Under the pieces are notes generated by a model that had not been told where the DNA came from, searched no databases, and saw only the letters and a program-made list of their open reading frames with translations. Made by a program: the position numbers and the translations under genes. Of a stretch of 34,787 nucleotides of DNA, positions 9,510 to 16,501 are shown one piece after another. Each line of letters starts with the position of its first letter. Positions within the stretch are counted from its first letter, which is position 1. This stretch comes from Pseudomonadota bacterium (GTDB lineage Bacteria > Pseudomonadota > Gammaproteobacteria > Burkholderiales > SHXO01): NCBI GenBank assembly GCA_023430065.1, contig JAEZCG010000048.1, positions 1-34,787 on the forward strand, given 5' to 3'.

Positions 9510-10440
9510 TGAAGGCCCCCAGTCTGCGCGCGACACTGAGGTAGCCGACCATGATGACGATCGGAACCACGGTCAGCGCGGCGGCCATCGGAACATTGCC
9601 TGCCGTGCCCTGGTGCCGGTACACCGCCTGCCCGATGAATGGCTCGGAGGTCCCGATGATGGAAGGAATGATGTAGTCGCCCAGCGTGAGCGAGAACGTG
9701 AAGATCGACCCTGCAACGATGCCGGGTAGTGCGAGCGGCCAGATGATTCGACGGAATGTCGCGCGCGAATCCGCGCCGAGGTCGGCCGAGGCCTCGATGA
9801 GACTGCGAGGCACGCGCTCCAGCGCCGCGACGATCGGCAGAATCATGAAAGGCAGCCAGATGTAGAGGAACACCAGAAAGGTGCCCAGATATGAAGTCGA
9901 CAGCGAGGGACCGCCGATCACCGGCAGCGCGAGCACGCCCTCGAGCAGCCAGCCAAGGTGCAGACGGTCGGCCAACCAGGTGACGATGCCCTCTTTGGCC
10001 AGGATCAGCTTCCAGGAGTACACGCGCACCAGGTAGCTCGACCATAGGGGCAGCATGACGCCCAGATAGAGCAACGCCTTCGTACGCGGACGGGCGAAGC
10101 GCACCATGTAATACGCGAGCGGGAAGGCGAGCGCCGCGGCCGCCACGGTTACCGCCGCGGCCACCGCTGCAGTGCGAAAGACGATGTCGAAGTTGGACAG
10201 CGTGAACAGCGCCCGCCACGTGGCAAGCGAGAACTGGCGTACCACCAGGCCCGAGAATTCGTCGATGTAGAAGAAGCTCTGCAGCAGCAGCGAGAACAGC
10301 GAGCCCAGGTAGATCACGCCCAGCCACAACAGTGGTGGGGTCAGGAGCAGGAACAGCAGCAGGCGCGGGTGCAGGTATAGCCTGCTGGACAGGCGGTCGA
10401 GCACGCCGCTGCGCGGGACAGTGGGGGCGTTAGTGTGCAC
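9499..10440 (-). CDS. ydcU: Polyamine-type ABC transporter permease (YdcU/PotB-like)
   Basis: This 313-residue permease is the partner of YdcV. The first helix, [20 protein letters not shown], is near residues 27-46, and is followed by a long periplasmic loop typical of PotB/PotH proteins and then five further helices. The EAA loop reads [28 protein letters not shown]. The open frame continues to 10635, but the part beyond 10440 overlaps ydcT antisense to its reading and has no membrane-protein character. GTG 10438-10440 overlaps the ydcT stop by 11 bases, with a weak GGGG-type Shine-Dalgarno. Order and overlaps agree with E. coli ydcSTUV. Confidence 0.88.
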   Translation of the reverse strand: MHTNAPTVPRSGVLDRLSSRLYLHPRLLLFLLLTPPLLWLGVIYLGSLFSLLLQSFFYIDEFSGLVVRQFSLATWRALFTLSNFDIVFRTAAVAAAVTVAAAALAFPLAYYMVRFARPRTKALLYLGVMLPLWSSYLVRVYSWKLILAKEGIVTWLADRLHLGWLLEGVLALPVIGGPSLSTSYLGTFLVFLYIWLPFMILPIVAALERVPRSLIEASADLGADSRATFRRIIWPLALPGIVAGSIFTFSLTLGDYIIPSIIGTSEPFIGQAVYRHQGTAGNVPMAAALTVVPIVIMVGYLSVARRLGAFNAL

Positions 10441-11479
10441 CGCCCCGTTCCGACAGCGGCTGTTGATGGCGCGCGTGCCATGCGACCGCAACGCGGGCGC
10501 CCAGGCCGGGTTCGCAACCGCGGTCGTCGCCATTCTGCTGCACCACCGCCATGTCCACGCCTGCGTCGAGGGCGACCACGTATCGGGTCGCGGCGCCAAG
10601 GTAGGTACTGGACGCGACGGTTCCGTGCATGACATTCCAGCCTGGAGGAGGCGCCGTGTTCCCGTCGAGCAGGCGCACCTTCTCAGGACGGATCGCGAAG
10701 GCGCCCGATGCGCCGGTCAATCGATGCGCGGCCTCTCCGTCGAAGACATTCGACACGCCAACGAAGCTCGCCACGAAGGCGGTGGAAGGGTGCTCGTAGA
10801 TGCCGGTCGGCGTGTCGATCTGCTCGATCCGGCCGTTGTTGAACACCGCCACGCGATCGCTCATCGACAGTGCCTCCCCCTGGTCGTGCGTGACGTAGAC
10901 GAAGGTGATGCCGACGCGCTGTTGCAGCGTCTTGAGTTCCACCTGCATCTGCTCGCGCAGCTTGAGGTCCAGAGCGCCCAGGGGCTCGTCGAGGAGCAGT
11001 ACGCGGGGATGGTTGATGAGCGCGCGCGCGAGTGCCACGCGCTGCCGCTGCCCGCCGGACAATTGAGCGGGCTTTCGTTCGCGCATGCCTTCGAGCTGGA
11101 TCATTGCCAGCATCTCATCGCAGCGCTTGCGCCGCTGCGTCGGCGCGACCTTCCTGACCATCAGCCCGTACTCGACGTTCTCGCCCACCGTCATGTGCGG
11201 GAACAGCGCGTAGTCCTGAAACACGGTGTTGACATCCCGCTGGAAGGGCGGAATTCCAGCCACGTCGGCACCGTGAATCTCGATGCGACCGCCGTCCGGT
11301 TGCTCGAATCCGGCGATCAGCCGCAGGCAGGTCGTCTTGCCGGAGCCCGATGGACCAAGCAGGGAAAAGAACTCGCCGTCGGCGATCGCGAAACTCACCT
11401 CGTCCACCGCACGCACGGTGCCGAAAGAACGAGTGACCGCATGGAAACGCACGGCCGGCACGGACGTATGAGTGTTCAT
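10430..11479 (-). CDS. ydcT: Polyamine-type ABC transporter ATP-binding protein (YdcT/PotA-like)
   Basis: This 349-residue ATPase energises the importer. Walker A is LLGPSGSGKTT (about 40-50), the Q-loop TVFQDYALFPHMTV, the signature LSGGQRQRVALARAL, Walker B VLLLDEPLGALD, and the switch His lies in YVTHDQGEA. The C-terminal 110 residues form the TOBE-type regulatory domain seen in PotA/UgpC-class ATPases. Start ATG 11477-11479 has no convincing Shine-Dalgarno. It lies just behind a strong intercistronic stem-loop, so lower expression than the binding protein is expected. The last 20 residues are less conserved and overlap ydcU. Confidence 0.92.
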   Translation of the reverse strand: MNTHTSVPAVRFHAVTRSFGTVRAVDEVSFAIADGEFFSLLGPSGSGKTTCLRLIAGFEQPDGGRIEIHGADVAGIPPFQRDVNTVFQDYALFPHMTVGENVEYGLMVRKVAPTQRRKRCDEMLAMIQLEGMRERKPAQLSGGQRQRVALARALINHPRVLLLDEPLGALDLKLREQMQVELKTLQQRVGITFVYVTHDQGEALSMSDRVAVFNNGRIEQIDTPTGIYEHPSTAFVASFVGVSNVFDGEAAHRLTGASGAFAIRPEKVRLLDGNTAPPPGWNVMHGTVASSTYLGAATRYVVALDAGVDMAVVQQNGDDRGCEPGLGARVAVAWHARHQQPLSERGGAH

Positions 11480-11488
11480 GGTCAGGAG

Positions 11489-11515
11489 CGGTCCAGGGTC
11501 GTGGACCCTGGACCG
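11489..11515 (-). promoter_or_regulatory. Intercistronic stem-loop between ydcS and ydcT
   Basis: A perfect 12-bp inverted repeat (arms 11489-11500 and 11504-11515, three-base loop) sits in the 46-base gap between the binding-protein gene and the ATPase gene. There is no T-run on the minus strand after it, so it is not a simple terminator. Such stem-loops between a binding-protein gene and downstream transporter genes (malE-malF is the known case) protect the upstream mRNA and raise binding-protein output. That function is inferred here. Confidence 0.7.
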
Positions 11516-11525
11516 GGCGTCGACG

Positions 11526-12689
11526 CTAACGTCCCCCCAGGATGGCGATGTAGTCCGTCACCCAGCGATAGTAGGGCACGCAGGTGCGACCGCCGCCGCA
11601 GTTGCTGACCGGCGTCCGCCAGAACCAGATGCGGGCGAACTCGTTCAGCCCGTTGCGCGCGCAGCCTTCGTCCGTGAGCAGCTTGTTGCCCTTGCAGGCG
11701 GCGAGGTTCACCGGCACCGAGCCGAACCAGGCCGCCAGGTCCCCCTGCAGCTTGGCATTGATGGAATGCTCCATCCACATATACGCGCAGTTCGGATGCT
11801 TGGCATCGGCATGCATCATGGTCGTGTCGGCCCAGCCGGTGGCGCCTTCGACCGGCACGGTGCTGGCGATCGGCTGCTTCTCCGACTGCAGCAGATTGAC
11901 CTGGAAGCCCCAGGCCGACGACGCCACCACGCCCTCGTTCTTGAAATCGTCGATCTGCACGAACGCATCGTGCCAGTAGCGCGATACCAGCTTGCGTTGT
12001 CCGCGCAACAGGTCCAGCGCGGCCTTGTACTGCTTGTCGTCGAGCTCGTACGGGTTCTTGATACCCAATTCGGGATTCGCCTTCATCAGGTATAGCGCCG
12101 CATCCGCGATGTAGATCGGCCCGTCGAACGCCTGGACCCGTCCCTTGTTGGACTTGCCGTCCGGAAGGTTCATCTCCTTGAACACCACCTCCCAGCTCTT
12201 GGGCGGGGTGGGGAACACCTTCGTGCTGTACGCGAGCACGTTGTAACCCCACTGGTAGGGTACGCCGTAATGCTTGCCATTGACGAAGTGCCAAGGCGCC
12301 TTCTGGAGCCGCGAATCCACGTTCTTGAAGCTCGGCACGAGCTTGGTATTGACCTCCTGCACCCGCCCACCGGCGATGAGGCGCATGCTCGCGTCACCCG
12401 AGGCCGTCACCAGGTCGAATCCGCCCTCGTTCATCAGCGCAACCATCTCGTCCGAGGTGTTGGCCGTCTTCACGCGCACTTTGCACGCGGTCTTCTTCTC
12501 GAAGTCGGTGACCCAGTCGAAGTTCTTGTCGGTCTCGCCACGCTCGATGTAACCGGGCCAGGCGACGATGTCGACGAATCCCTCGCCCTTGCCCAGCTTC
12601 TCCACGCGGGCATGGGCGTTAGAACCAACCGAGGCGCCGGCGGCGACGGCGGCCGCCAGGGTCAGAACGGTGCGCAACCTGGAAGACAT
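11526..12689 (-). CDS. ydcS: Periplasmic polyamine-type substrate-binding protein (YdcS-like)
   Basis: This 387-residue class D binding protein has a Sec signal peptide (basic SSRLR, hydrophobic core, cleavage probably after NAHA at residue 27). It shares long blocks with E. coli YdcS: IVAWPGYIERGETDK, DWVTDFEKKTACKV, GGFDLVTASGDASMRLI, LPDGKSNKGRVQAFDGPIYI, FKNEGVVASSAWGFQ and a C-terminal WVTDYIAILGGR. The substrate is usually given as putrescine or spermidine. E. coli YdcS has also been linked to polyhydroxybutyrate and DNA uptake, which I cannot test here. Start ATG 12687-12689 has an AAGGAG Shine-Dalgarno about seven bases upstream. The open frame continues to 12800 in noncoding leader sequence. 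Confidence 0.93.
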   Translation of the reverse strand: MSSRLRTVLTLAAAVAAGASVGSNAHARVEKLGKGEGFVDIVAWPGYIERGETDKNFDWVTDFEKKTACKVRVKTANTSDEMVALMNEGGFDLVTASGDASMRLIAGGRVQEVNTKLVPSFKNVDSRLQKAPWHFVNGKHYGVPYQWGYNVLAYSTKVFPTPPKSWEVVFKEMNLPDGKSNKGRVQAFDGPIYIADAALYLMKANPELGIKNPYELDDKQYKAALDLLRGQRKLVSRYWHDAFVQIDDFKNEGVVASSAWGFQVNLLQSEKQPIASTVPVEGATGWADTTMMHADAKHPNCAYMWMEHSINAKLQGDLAAWFGSVPVNLAACKGNKLLTDEGCARNGLNEFARIWFWRTPVSNCGGGRTCVPYYRWVTDYIAILGGR

Positions 12690-12743
12690 TTCGATTCTCC
12701 TTCTTCGCGTTCCTGCGGTATGAGAATGGCCCGTGCCTGCTTC

Positions 12744-12764
12744 CCGCGCCGGCTCCCGGCGCGG
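12744..12764 (-). promoter_or_regulatory. GC-rich hairpin in the ydcS leader
   Basis: A perfect 9-bp inverted repeat (CCGCGCCGG and CCGGCGCGG, three-base loop) lies between the predicted ydcS transcription start (about 12797) and the ydcS Shine-Dalgarno. The leader is therefore about 108 bases with a stable stem in its first half. It could be an operator or a leader RNA element. No run of U follows, so it is not an obvious attenuator. Confidence 0.5.
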
Positions 12765-12803
12765 ACCCGCCGCGGTCGGTGTCCGCCGCGACGATGCCAT
12801 TCG

Positions 12804-12832
12804 ATTCTAGGCAAGCCGCGCTCGAGTGTCAC
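12804..12832 (-). promoter_or_regulatory. Sigma-70 promoter of the ydcSTUV-patD operon
   Basis: On the minus strand there is a -35 GTGACA (12827-12832), a 17-base spacer and a -10 TAGAAT (12804-12809). Predicted transcription starts near 12797 and reads into ydcS. The match is five of six at each box with ideal spacing. It is back to back with the zapB promoter about 65 bases away. Confidence 0.65.
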
Positions 12833-12897
12833 CTTTTGCTGGAACGCCGGCTGCTCTGGCCGCATGGCCGTCCGTCCGCCACCCGCTCCACGCGCAG

Positions 12898-12927
12898 TTG
12901 ACGCCGAATTCCGGCGCTCACTATAGT
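12898..12927 (+). promoter_or_regulatory. Sigma-70 promoter of the zapB-like gene, predicted leaderless start
   Basis: The -35 is TTGACG (12898-12903), the spacer 18 bases and the -10 TATAGT (12922-12927). The expected start, about seven bases after the -10, falls on or next to the ATG at 12934. No Shine-Dalgarno fits between the -10 and the ATG, which agrees with a leaderless message. Confidence 0.65.
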
Positions 12928-12933
12928 GTCGCA

Positions 12934-13134
12934 ATGGACGCGGAACTCGATTCCCTCGACGCCAAGATCGCCCAGCTCGTGCAGTTGTGCCAGCATCTGC
13001 GCCAGGACAACACCGCACTACGCCAGCAACTGGCGTCGGCACATTCCGAGAACCGGCAGTTGGCCGACAAGATCGCCGCCGCGCGGCTCCGGCTCGAGGC
13101 CCTGCTGGAAAGGATTCCGGAGGACGTGGGGTGA
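12934..13134 (+). CDS. ZapB-like / TIGR02449-type coiled-coil protein upstream of zapA
   Basis: This 66-residue protein consists almost entirely of one coiled coil: leucine and isoleucine heptads run from residue 4 to 58 (for example LDSLDAKIAQLVQLCQHL, then LRQQLASAHSENRQL and LRLEALLERI). Small coiled-coil proteins encoded just before zapA are usually placed in the TIGR02449 or ZapB-like group and probably act at the Z ring with ZapA. The open frame extends back to 12826, but that part lies in promoter sequence, and the ATG at 12934 gives the family start MDAELDSLD. Its TGA at 13132-13134 overlaps the zapA GTG start. Confidence 0.8.
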   Translation: MDAELDSLDAKIAQLVQLCQHLRQDNTALRQQLASAHSENRQLADKIAAARLRLEALLERIPEDVG

Positions 13135-13439
13135 GCGATACCGGCGTGATCGAGGTCAGTCTGCTGGAACGCAAGTTCCAGATCGCCTGCAAGCCGGAGG
13201 AGGAGGCGGGCGTGCGGCAGGCGGTCGACTACCTTGACCGGAAGATGCGGGAACTGCGCGATGGCGGTAAGGTGGTCGGGTACGACCGCATCGCCATCAT
13301 GGTGGCGCTGAACATCACCCATGAACTGCTGTCTCTGCGCCTGGGCAACGGTTTTGACATGGGGTCGTTTAAGCGTAGAATGCAGACGATGTCGGCCAGG
13401 ATCGATCAGGTCATGGCCGCGCAAGACGAGCTCTTCTGA
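13131..13439 (+). CDS. zapA: Cell division protein ZapA
   Basis: This 102-residue protein binds FtsZ and bundles its filaments at midcell. The N-terminal globular part has IEVSLLERKFQIACKPEEE, followed by the conserved VDYLDRKMRELRDGGKVVGYDRIAIMVALNITHELL and a C-terminal coiled coil ending SARIDQVMAAQDELF. Length matches the family (about 100). I chose GTG 13131-13133, which forms a GTGA overlap with the upstream coiled-coil gene, because it gives the ZapA-like start and GGAGGACGTGGG lies just upstream as a ribosome site. The 6S RNA gene follows directly, as in many proteobacteria. Confidence 0.93.
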   Translation: MSDTGVIEVSLLERKFQIACKPEEEAGVRQAVDYLDRKMRELRDGGKVVGYDRIAIMVALNITHELLSLRLGNGFDMGSFKRRMQTMSARIDQVMAAQDELF

Positions 13440-13463
13440 GGCGCGTTGCAGCAGGTTTCAAGC

Positions 13464-13648
13464 GTTTGCTCCCTGCGGTGTTCGTGGAGGTCGTACATTC
13501 TGTGAACCAATGTCGTTAGCCTAGGTTGCGGCCCTCAAGTAGCGCTGTTGTGCGCGTCCTTCGCGGAAGCGCCTGATGCGCTCGGAAAGCGACCACCTTG
13601 AACCTCAGGTTCAAGATGCCGGCCTTGCGGCACTAGCGGGGGGCACCC
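13464..13648 (+). ncRNA. ssrS: 6S RNA (regulator of sigma-70 RNA polymerase)
   Basis: About 185 bases between zapA and the EVE gene lack a plausible ORF and look like 6S RNA. The 3' half has the characteristic block ACCTTGAACC-TCAGGTTCAAG (13594-13614) followed by GCCGGCCTTGCGGCA, very close to the E. coli CACCTTGAACCAAGGGTTCAAGG...GCCTGCGGCGGCA segment. The 5' TTTGCTCCCTGCGGTG can pair with the 3' CAC...GCGGGGGGCA to form the closing stem. 6S mimics an open promoter and sequesters the sigma-70 holoenzyme in stationary phase. Both ends are estimates from pairing. I found no clear promoter just upstream, so it may be processed from the zapA transcript. Confidence 0.9.
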
Positions 13649-13656
13649 TATGGGAA

Positions 13657-13690
13657 GAAACGAGCGGCTTTGCCGCTCGTTTTCTTTTGT
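13657..13690 (+). terminator. Rho-independent terminator after 6S RNA
   Basis: Perfect stem AAACGAGCGGC / GCCGCTCGTTT with a three-base TTT loop (13658-13682), followed by TTTCTTTT. It is a strong intrinsic terminator for the zapB-zapA-ssrS unit. Confidence 0.9.
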
Positions 13691-13731
13691 AACCGGTCCA
13701 CGCTCTCGTTCTTCCGCCCATTTTGGACGCG

Positions 13732-14187
13732 ATGCGATACTGGCTGATGAAGTCCGAGCCCGACGTGTTCGGCATCGACGATCTCGCGAACGCGCCGAAG
13801 AAGACGACCGCATGGTGGGGCGTGCGCAACTACCAGGCGCGCAATTTCATGCGCGACGACATGCGGGTCGGGGATCGAGCGTTCTTCTACCACTCGAGCT
13901 GTCCGGAACCTGGAATCGCCGGTATCGTGCGTGTGTCGCGCCGCGCTTACCCGGACGAAACCCAGTTCGACCCGAAGAGCGAGTACTTCGACCCGAAGTC
14001 CACGCGTAAAGCACCGCGCTGGGTGAACGTCGACGTGACGCTGGTTCGCAAGACACCCCTCCTCGGGATTCAGGCACTGCGCAGTCACCCGCAACTGCAG
14101 TCGATGCGCGTGCTGCAGCCAGGCAACCGGCTGTCGATCACGCCGGTGCAGCCCGACGAGTGGGCGTTCATCCTCGGACTCCTATAG
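13732..14187 (+). CDS. EVE domain-containing protein (PUA-like, thymocyte nuclear protein 1 type)
   Basis: This 151-residue single-domain protein has MRYWLMKSEPDVFGIDDL at the start, then TAWWGVRNYQARNFMRDDMRVGDRAFFYHSSC (about 25-57), GIAGIVRVS and PRWVNVDV, all hallmarks of EVE domains. These PUA-like folds bind modified bases in RNA or DNA. The specific ligand is unknown. The open frame runs from a TTG three codons upstream, but ATG 13732 is the family start. It lies just behind the 6S terminator and 13 bases before the TauE gene, so those two are probably cotranscribed. Neighbourhood with ssrS and zapA is common in related bacteria as far as I recall. Confidence 0.92.
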   Translation: MRYWLMKSEPDVFGIDDLANAPKKTTAWWGVRNYQARNFMRDDMRVGDRAFFYHSSCPEPGIAGIVRVSRRAYPDETQFDPKSEYFDPKSTRKAPRWVNVDVTLVRKTPLLGIQALRSHPQLQSMRVLQPGNRLSITPVQPDEWAFILGLL

Positions 14188-14200
14188 GACGTCGACGATC

Positions 14201-14998
14201 ATGGAGTGGTGGTGGGCAGCGTATCTCGTACTCGGACTGTTCGTGGGTTTCTTCGCGGGCCTGCTCGGGATCGGCGGCGGACTGATCATCGTCACCGCCC
14301 TGGTGTTCATGTTCACACACCAGGGATTTCCGGGCGATCGCGTCGTCCACCTGGCGCTCGGCACGTCGCTGACGAGCATCGTGTTCACCTCGCTGTCGAG
14401 CATCCGCGCGCATCAGCGGCACGGTGCGGTACGCTGGGACATCATCCGACGGGTCGTGGTCGGCGTCGTGATCGGCACGCTGCTGGGAACCCTCTTCGCC
14501 GATGCCCTTCCCTCGCGCTACCTGGCGATCTTCTTCACCGTGTTCGTCTACTACTCGGCAGCGCAGATGTGGCTGGACATGAAGCCAAAGGCGTCGCGCC
14601 AGCTTCCCGGCCCGACCGGGATGACGGTCGGCGGGCTCGGCATCGGCGTGATATCCAGCCTGGTCGGCGCCGGCGGTGGCGTGATCAGCATCCCGCTGAT
14701 GACGTTGTGCAACGTGCCGATGCGCAACGCAGTGGGCACATCCGCAGCGCTTGGCCTGCCCATCGCCATCGCCGGGGCGGTCGGTTACGTGCTCACCGGT
14801 CTGGACCAGACGCACCTCCCACCGATGACCATCGGCTACATCTACCTGCCGGCGCTGGTTGGCATCGTGGTCGGCACCTTCTTCACGGTGCCGTATGGGG
14901 CCAAGGCCGCGCACAGCATGCCCGTGCCGATGCTCAAGCGCATCTTCGGCGTGATTCTGTTCGTCATGGCGACGAAGATGCTGCTGACGCTGTTCTGA
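14201..14998 (+). CDS. TauE/SafE-family membrane permease
   Basis: This 265-residue protein has about eight membrane segments and two inverted halves, each with a glycine-rich motif: GLLGIGGGLIIV (about 20-31) and LVGAGGGVISIPLM (about 154-167). These are typical of the TauE/SafE family, which moves sulfite, sulfoacetate or other small organic anions. The substrate cannot be read from the sequence. Start ATG 14201 has an AGGA element ten bases upstream. It follows the EVE gene closely and converges on matB with a nine-base gap. A link to the malonate-type genes downstream is possible, but the convergent orientation gives no direct support. Confidence 0.85.
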   Translation: MEWWWAAYLVLGLFVGFFAGLLGIGGGLIIVTALVFMFTHQGFPGDRVVHLALGTSLTSIVFTSLSSIRAHQRHGAVRWDIIRRVVVGVVIGTLLGTLFADALPSRYLAIFFTVFVYYSAAQMWLDMKPKASRQLPGPTGMTVGGLGIGVISSLVGAGGGVISIPLMTLCNVPMRNAVGTSAALGLPIAIAGAVGYVLTGLDQTHLPPMTIGYIYLPALVGIVVGTFFTVPYGAKAAHSMPVPMLKRIFGVILFVMATKMLLTLF

Positions 14999-15007
14999 GC
15001 GTCCCGG

Positions 15008-16501
15008 CTACGCGGCGTAGCGTTCCCGCAGCACGTTCTTCTGCACCTTCCCCATCGCGTTGCGCGGCAGCTCGTCGATGACGATCACCCGCTTCGGAAC
15101 CTTGTAGTTGGCCAGTTCACGCTTCAACGCGGCGATCAGGTCGGGCTCGGAAACCGAGTCCCCCTTGCGCGGCACGACGACCGCCGTCACCGCTTCGCCG
15201 AAGTCCGGGTGCGCCACGCCGAACACGGCGGATTCGGCCACGCCGGGCAGCGCATCGAGGACGAGTTCGATCTCCTTGGGGTACACGTTGTAACCGCCGG
15301 TAATGATGAGGTCCTTGGCGCGTCCCACGATCGACAGATAGCCCTCCGCATCGAATGCGCCGACGTCGCCGGTGCGGAACCAGCCGTCCAGGGTGAACTC
15401 CTCGCGCGTCTTCTCGGGCATGTTCCAATAGCCCCTGAACACGTTCTCGCCTCGGATCTGGATGGCGCCGATCTCTCCGGTGCGCAGCGGGACATCCTCA
15501 TCGCTCGCGACGCGTACCTGGTTGCCCGGCAGCGGCAGGCCGACCGTGCCGCCTTTGCGCTCCCCGTTCAGTGGATTGGAGGTGATCATTCCCGCCTCGG
15601 ACATCCCGTATCGCTCCAGGATGCGCTGTCCGGTGCGCTGCTCGAAGGCGGTGAACGTCTCCATGAGCAGCGGCGCCGAACCGGATACGAACAGGCGGAC
15701 ATCGCGAGACAGCTCGCGCGTGAAGGCGCGCTCCGCCAGGAGTCTGGTATAGAACGTCGGCACGCCCATCAGCACGCTCGCACGCGGTAGATCGCGCAGC
15801 ACCTGCACCGGATCGAACTTGCGATGCCAGATCATGCGTGCGCCGGACAGGAGCGCGCAGTGGTTGGCCACGAACAGCCCATGAACGTGGAAGATGGGCA
15901 GCGCATGCAGAAGCACGTCGCGCTCGGTGAAGCCCCAGTAATCCACCAACACGCGGGCGTTCGACACCAGATTACGATGGGTGATCATTGCTCCCTTCGA
16001 GCGGCCGGTGGTGCCGGAGGTGTAGATGATCGTGGCAAGCGTGTCGCCATCCATCGGTGCGCCCGTATGCGTGGAGGCGCAGGATGCCGCGGCGTCGTAC
16101 AGGCTGCCAGCGCCTTCCTCATCCATCGTGAACACGGTGGCGCCGGCCGCCATCGCAGCCATTTCCGCATGGTTCTGCGGACGGCACACCACCGCACGGG
16201 GTTGAGCGTCGCCGATGAAGTAGCTCAGTTCGGCGCGCTGGTAGGCGGTGTTCAGGGGCAGGTAGACGAACCCCGCCCGCAGGCAAGCCAGGTAGACGAA
16301 CAGCGACTCCACGGACTTGTCCACCTGTACCGCCACGCGGTCAGCGTGTCGTACCCCGGCGTCGGTCAGCGCGTTGGCATAGCGTGCGGTCTGCTCGTGC
16401 AGTTGCGTCCAGGTGTAGCGCTGCCCACCATCGGTGACGAGCAACTCGCGAGAGGGATGGCGCAATGCCATGCGTTCGACTTGCGAATAGAGGTCGTTCA
16501 T
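15008..16501 (-). CDS. matB: Malonate--CoA ligase (malonyl-CoA synthetase) MatB
   Basis: This 497-residue member of the ANL adenylate-forming superfamily activates malonate to malonyl-CoA via malonyl-AMP. P-loop motif IIYTSGTTGRSKGAMITH (about 158-175), LERYGMSEAGMITSNP, WFRTGDVGAFDAEGY, GRAKDLIITGGYNVYPKEIE and the C-terminal catalytic Lys in NAMGKVQK are all present. The motif GMSEAGMITSNPLNGERKGGTVG is the MatB type rather than acetyl-CoA synthetase. ATG 16499-16501 overlaps the upstream stop as ATGA. An in-frame start six codons earlier lies inside that gene. The chosen start gives MNDLYSQVER. Other ANL substrates (methylmalonate, related dicarboxylates) cannot be excluded. Last gene of the Liv-M20-Mdc unit. 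Confidence 0.88.
   Translation of the reverse strand: MNDLYSQVERMALRHPSRELLVTDGGQRYTWTQLHEQTARYANALTDAGVRHADRVAVQVDKSVESLFVYLACLRAGFVYLPLNTAYQRAELSYFIGDAQPRAVVCRPQNHAEMAAMAAGATVFTMDEEGAGSLYDAAASCASTHTGAPMDGDTLATIIYTSGTTGRSKGAMITHRNLVSNARVLVDYWGFTERDVLLHALPIFHVHGLFVANHCALLSGARMIWHRKFDPVQVLRDLPRASVLMGVPTFYTRLLAERAFTRELSRDVRLFVSGSAPLLMETFTAFEQRTGQRILERYGMSEAGMITSNPLNGERKGGTVGLPLPGNQVRVASDEDVPLRTGEIGAIQIRGENVFRGYWNMPEKTREEFTLDGWFRTGDVGAFDAEGYLSIVGRAKDLIITGGYNVYPKEIELVLDALPGVAESAVFGVAHPDFGEAVTAVVVPRKGDSVSEPDLIAALKRELANYKVPKRVIVIDELPRNAMGKVQKNVLRERYAA

Noticed and set aside
15007..15021. Hairpin at the TauE-matB convergence
   Set aside because: GCTACG CGG CGTAGC is a short stem overlapping the matB stop, with no T-tract. 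It is too weak to call a terminator.
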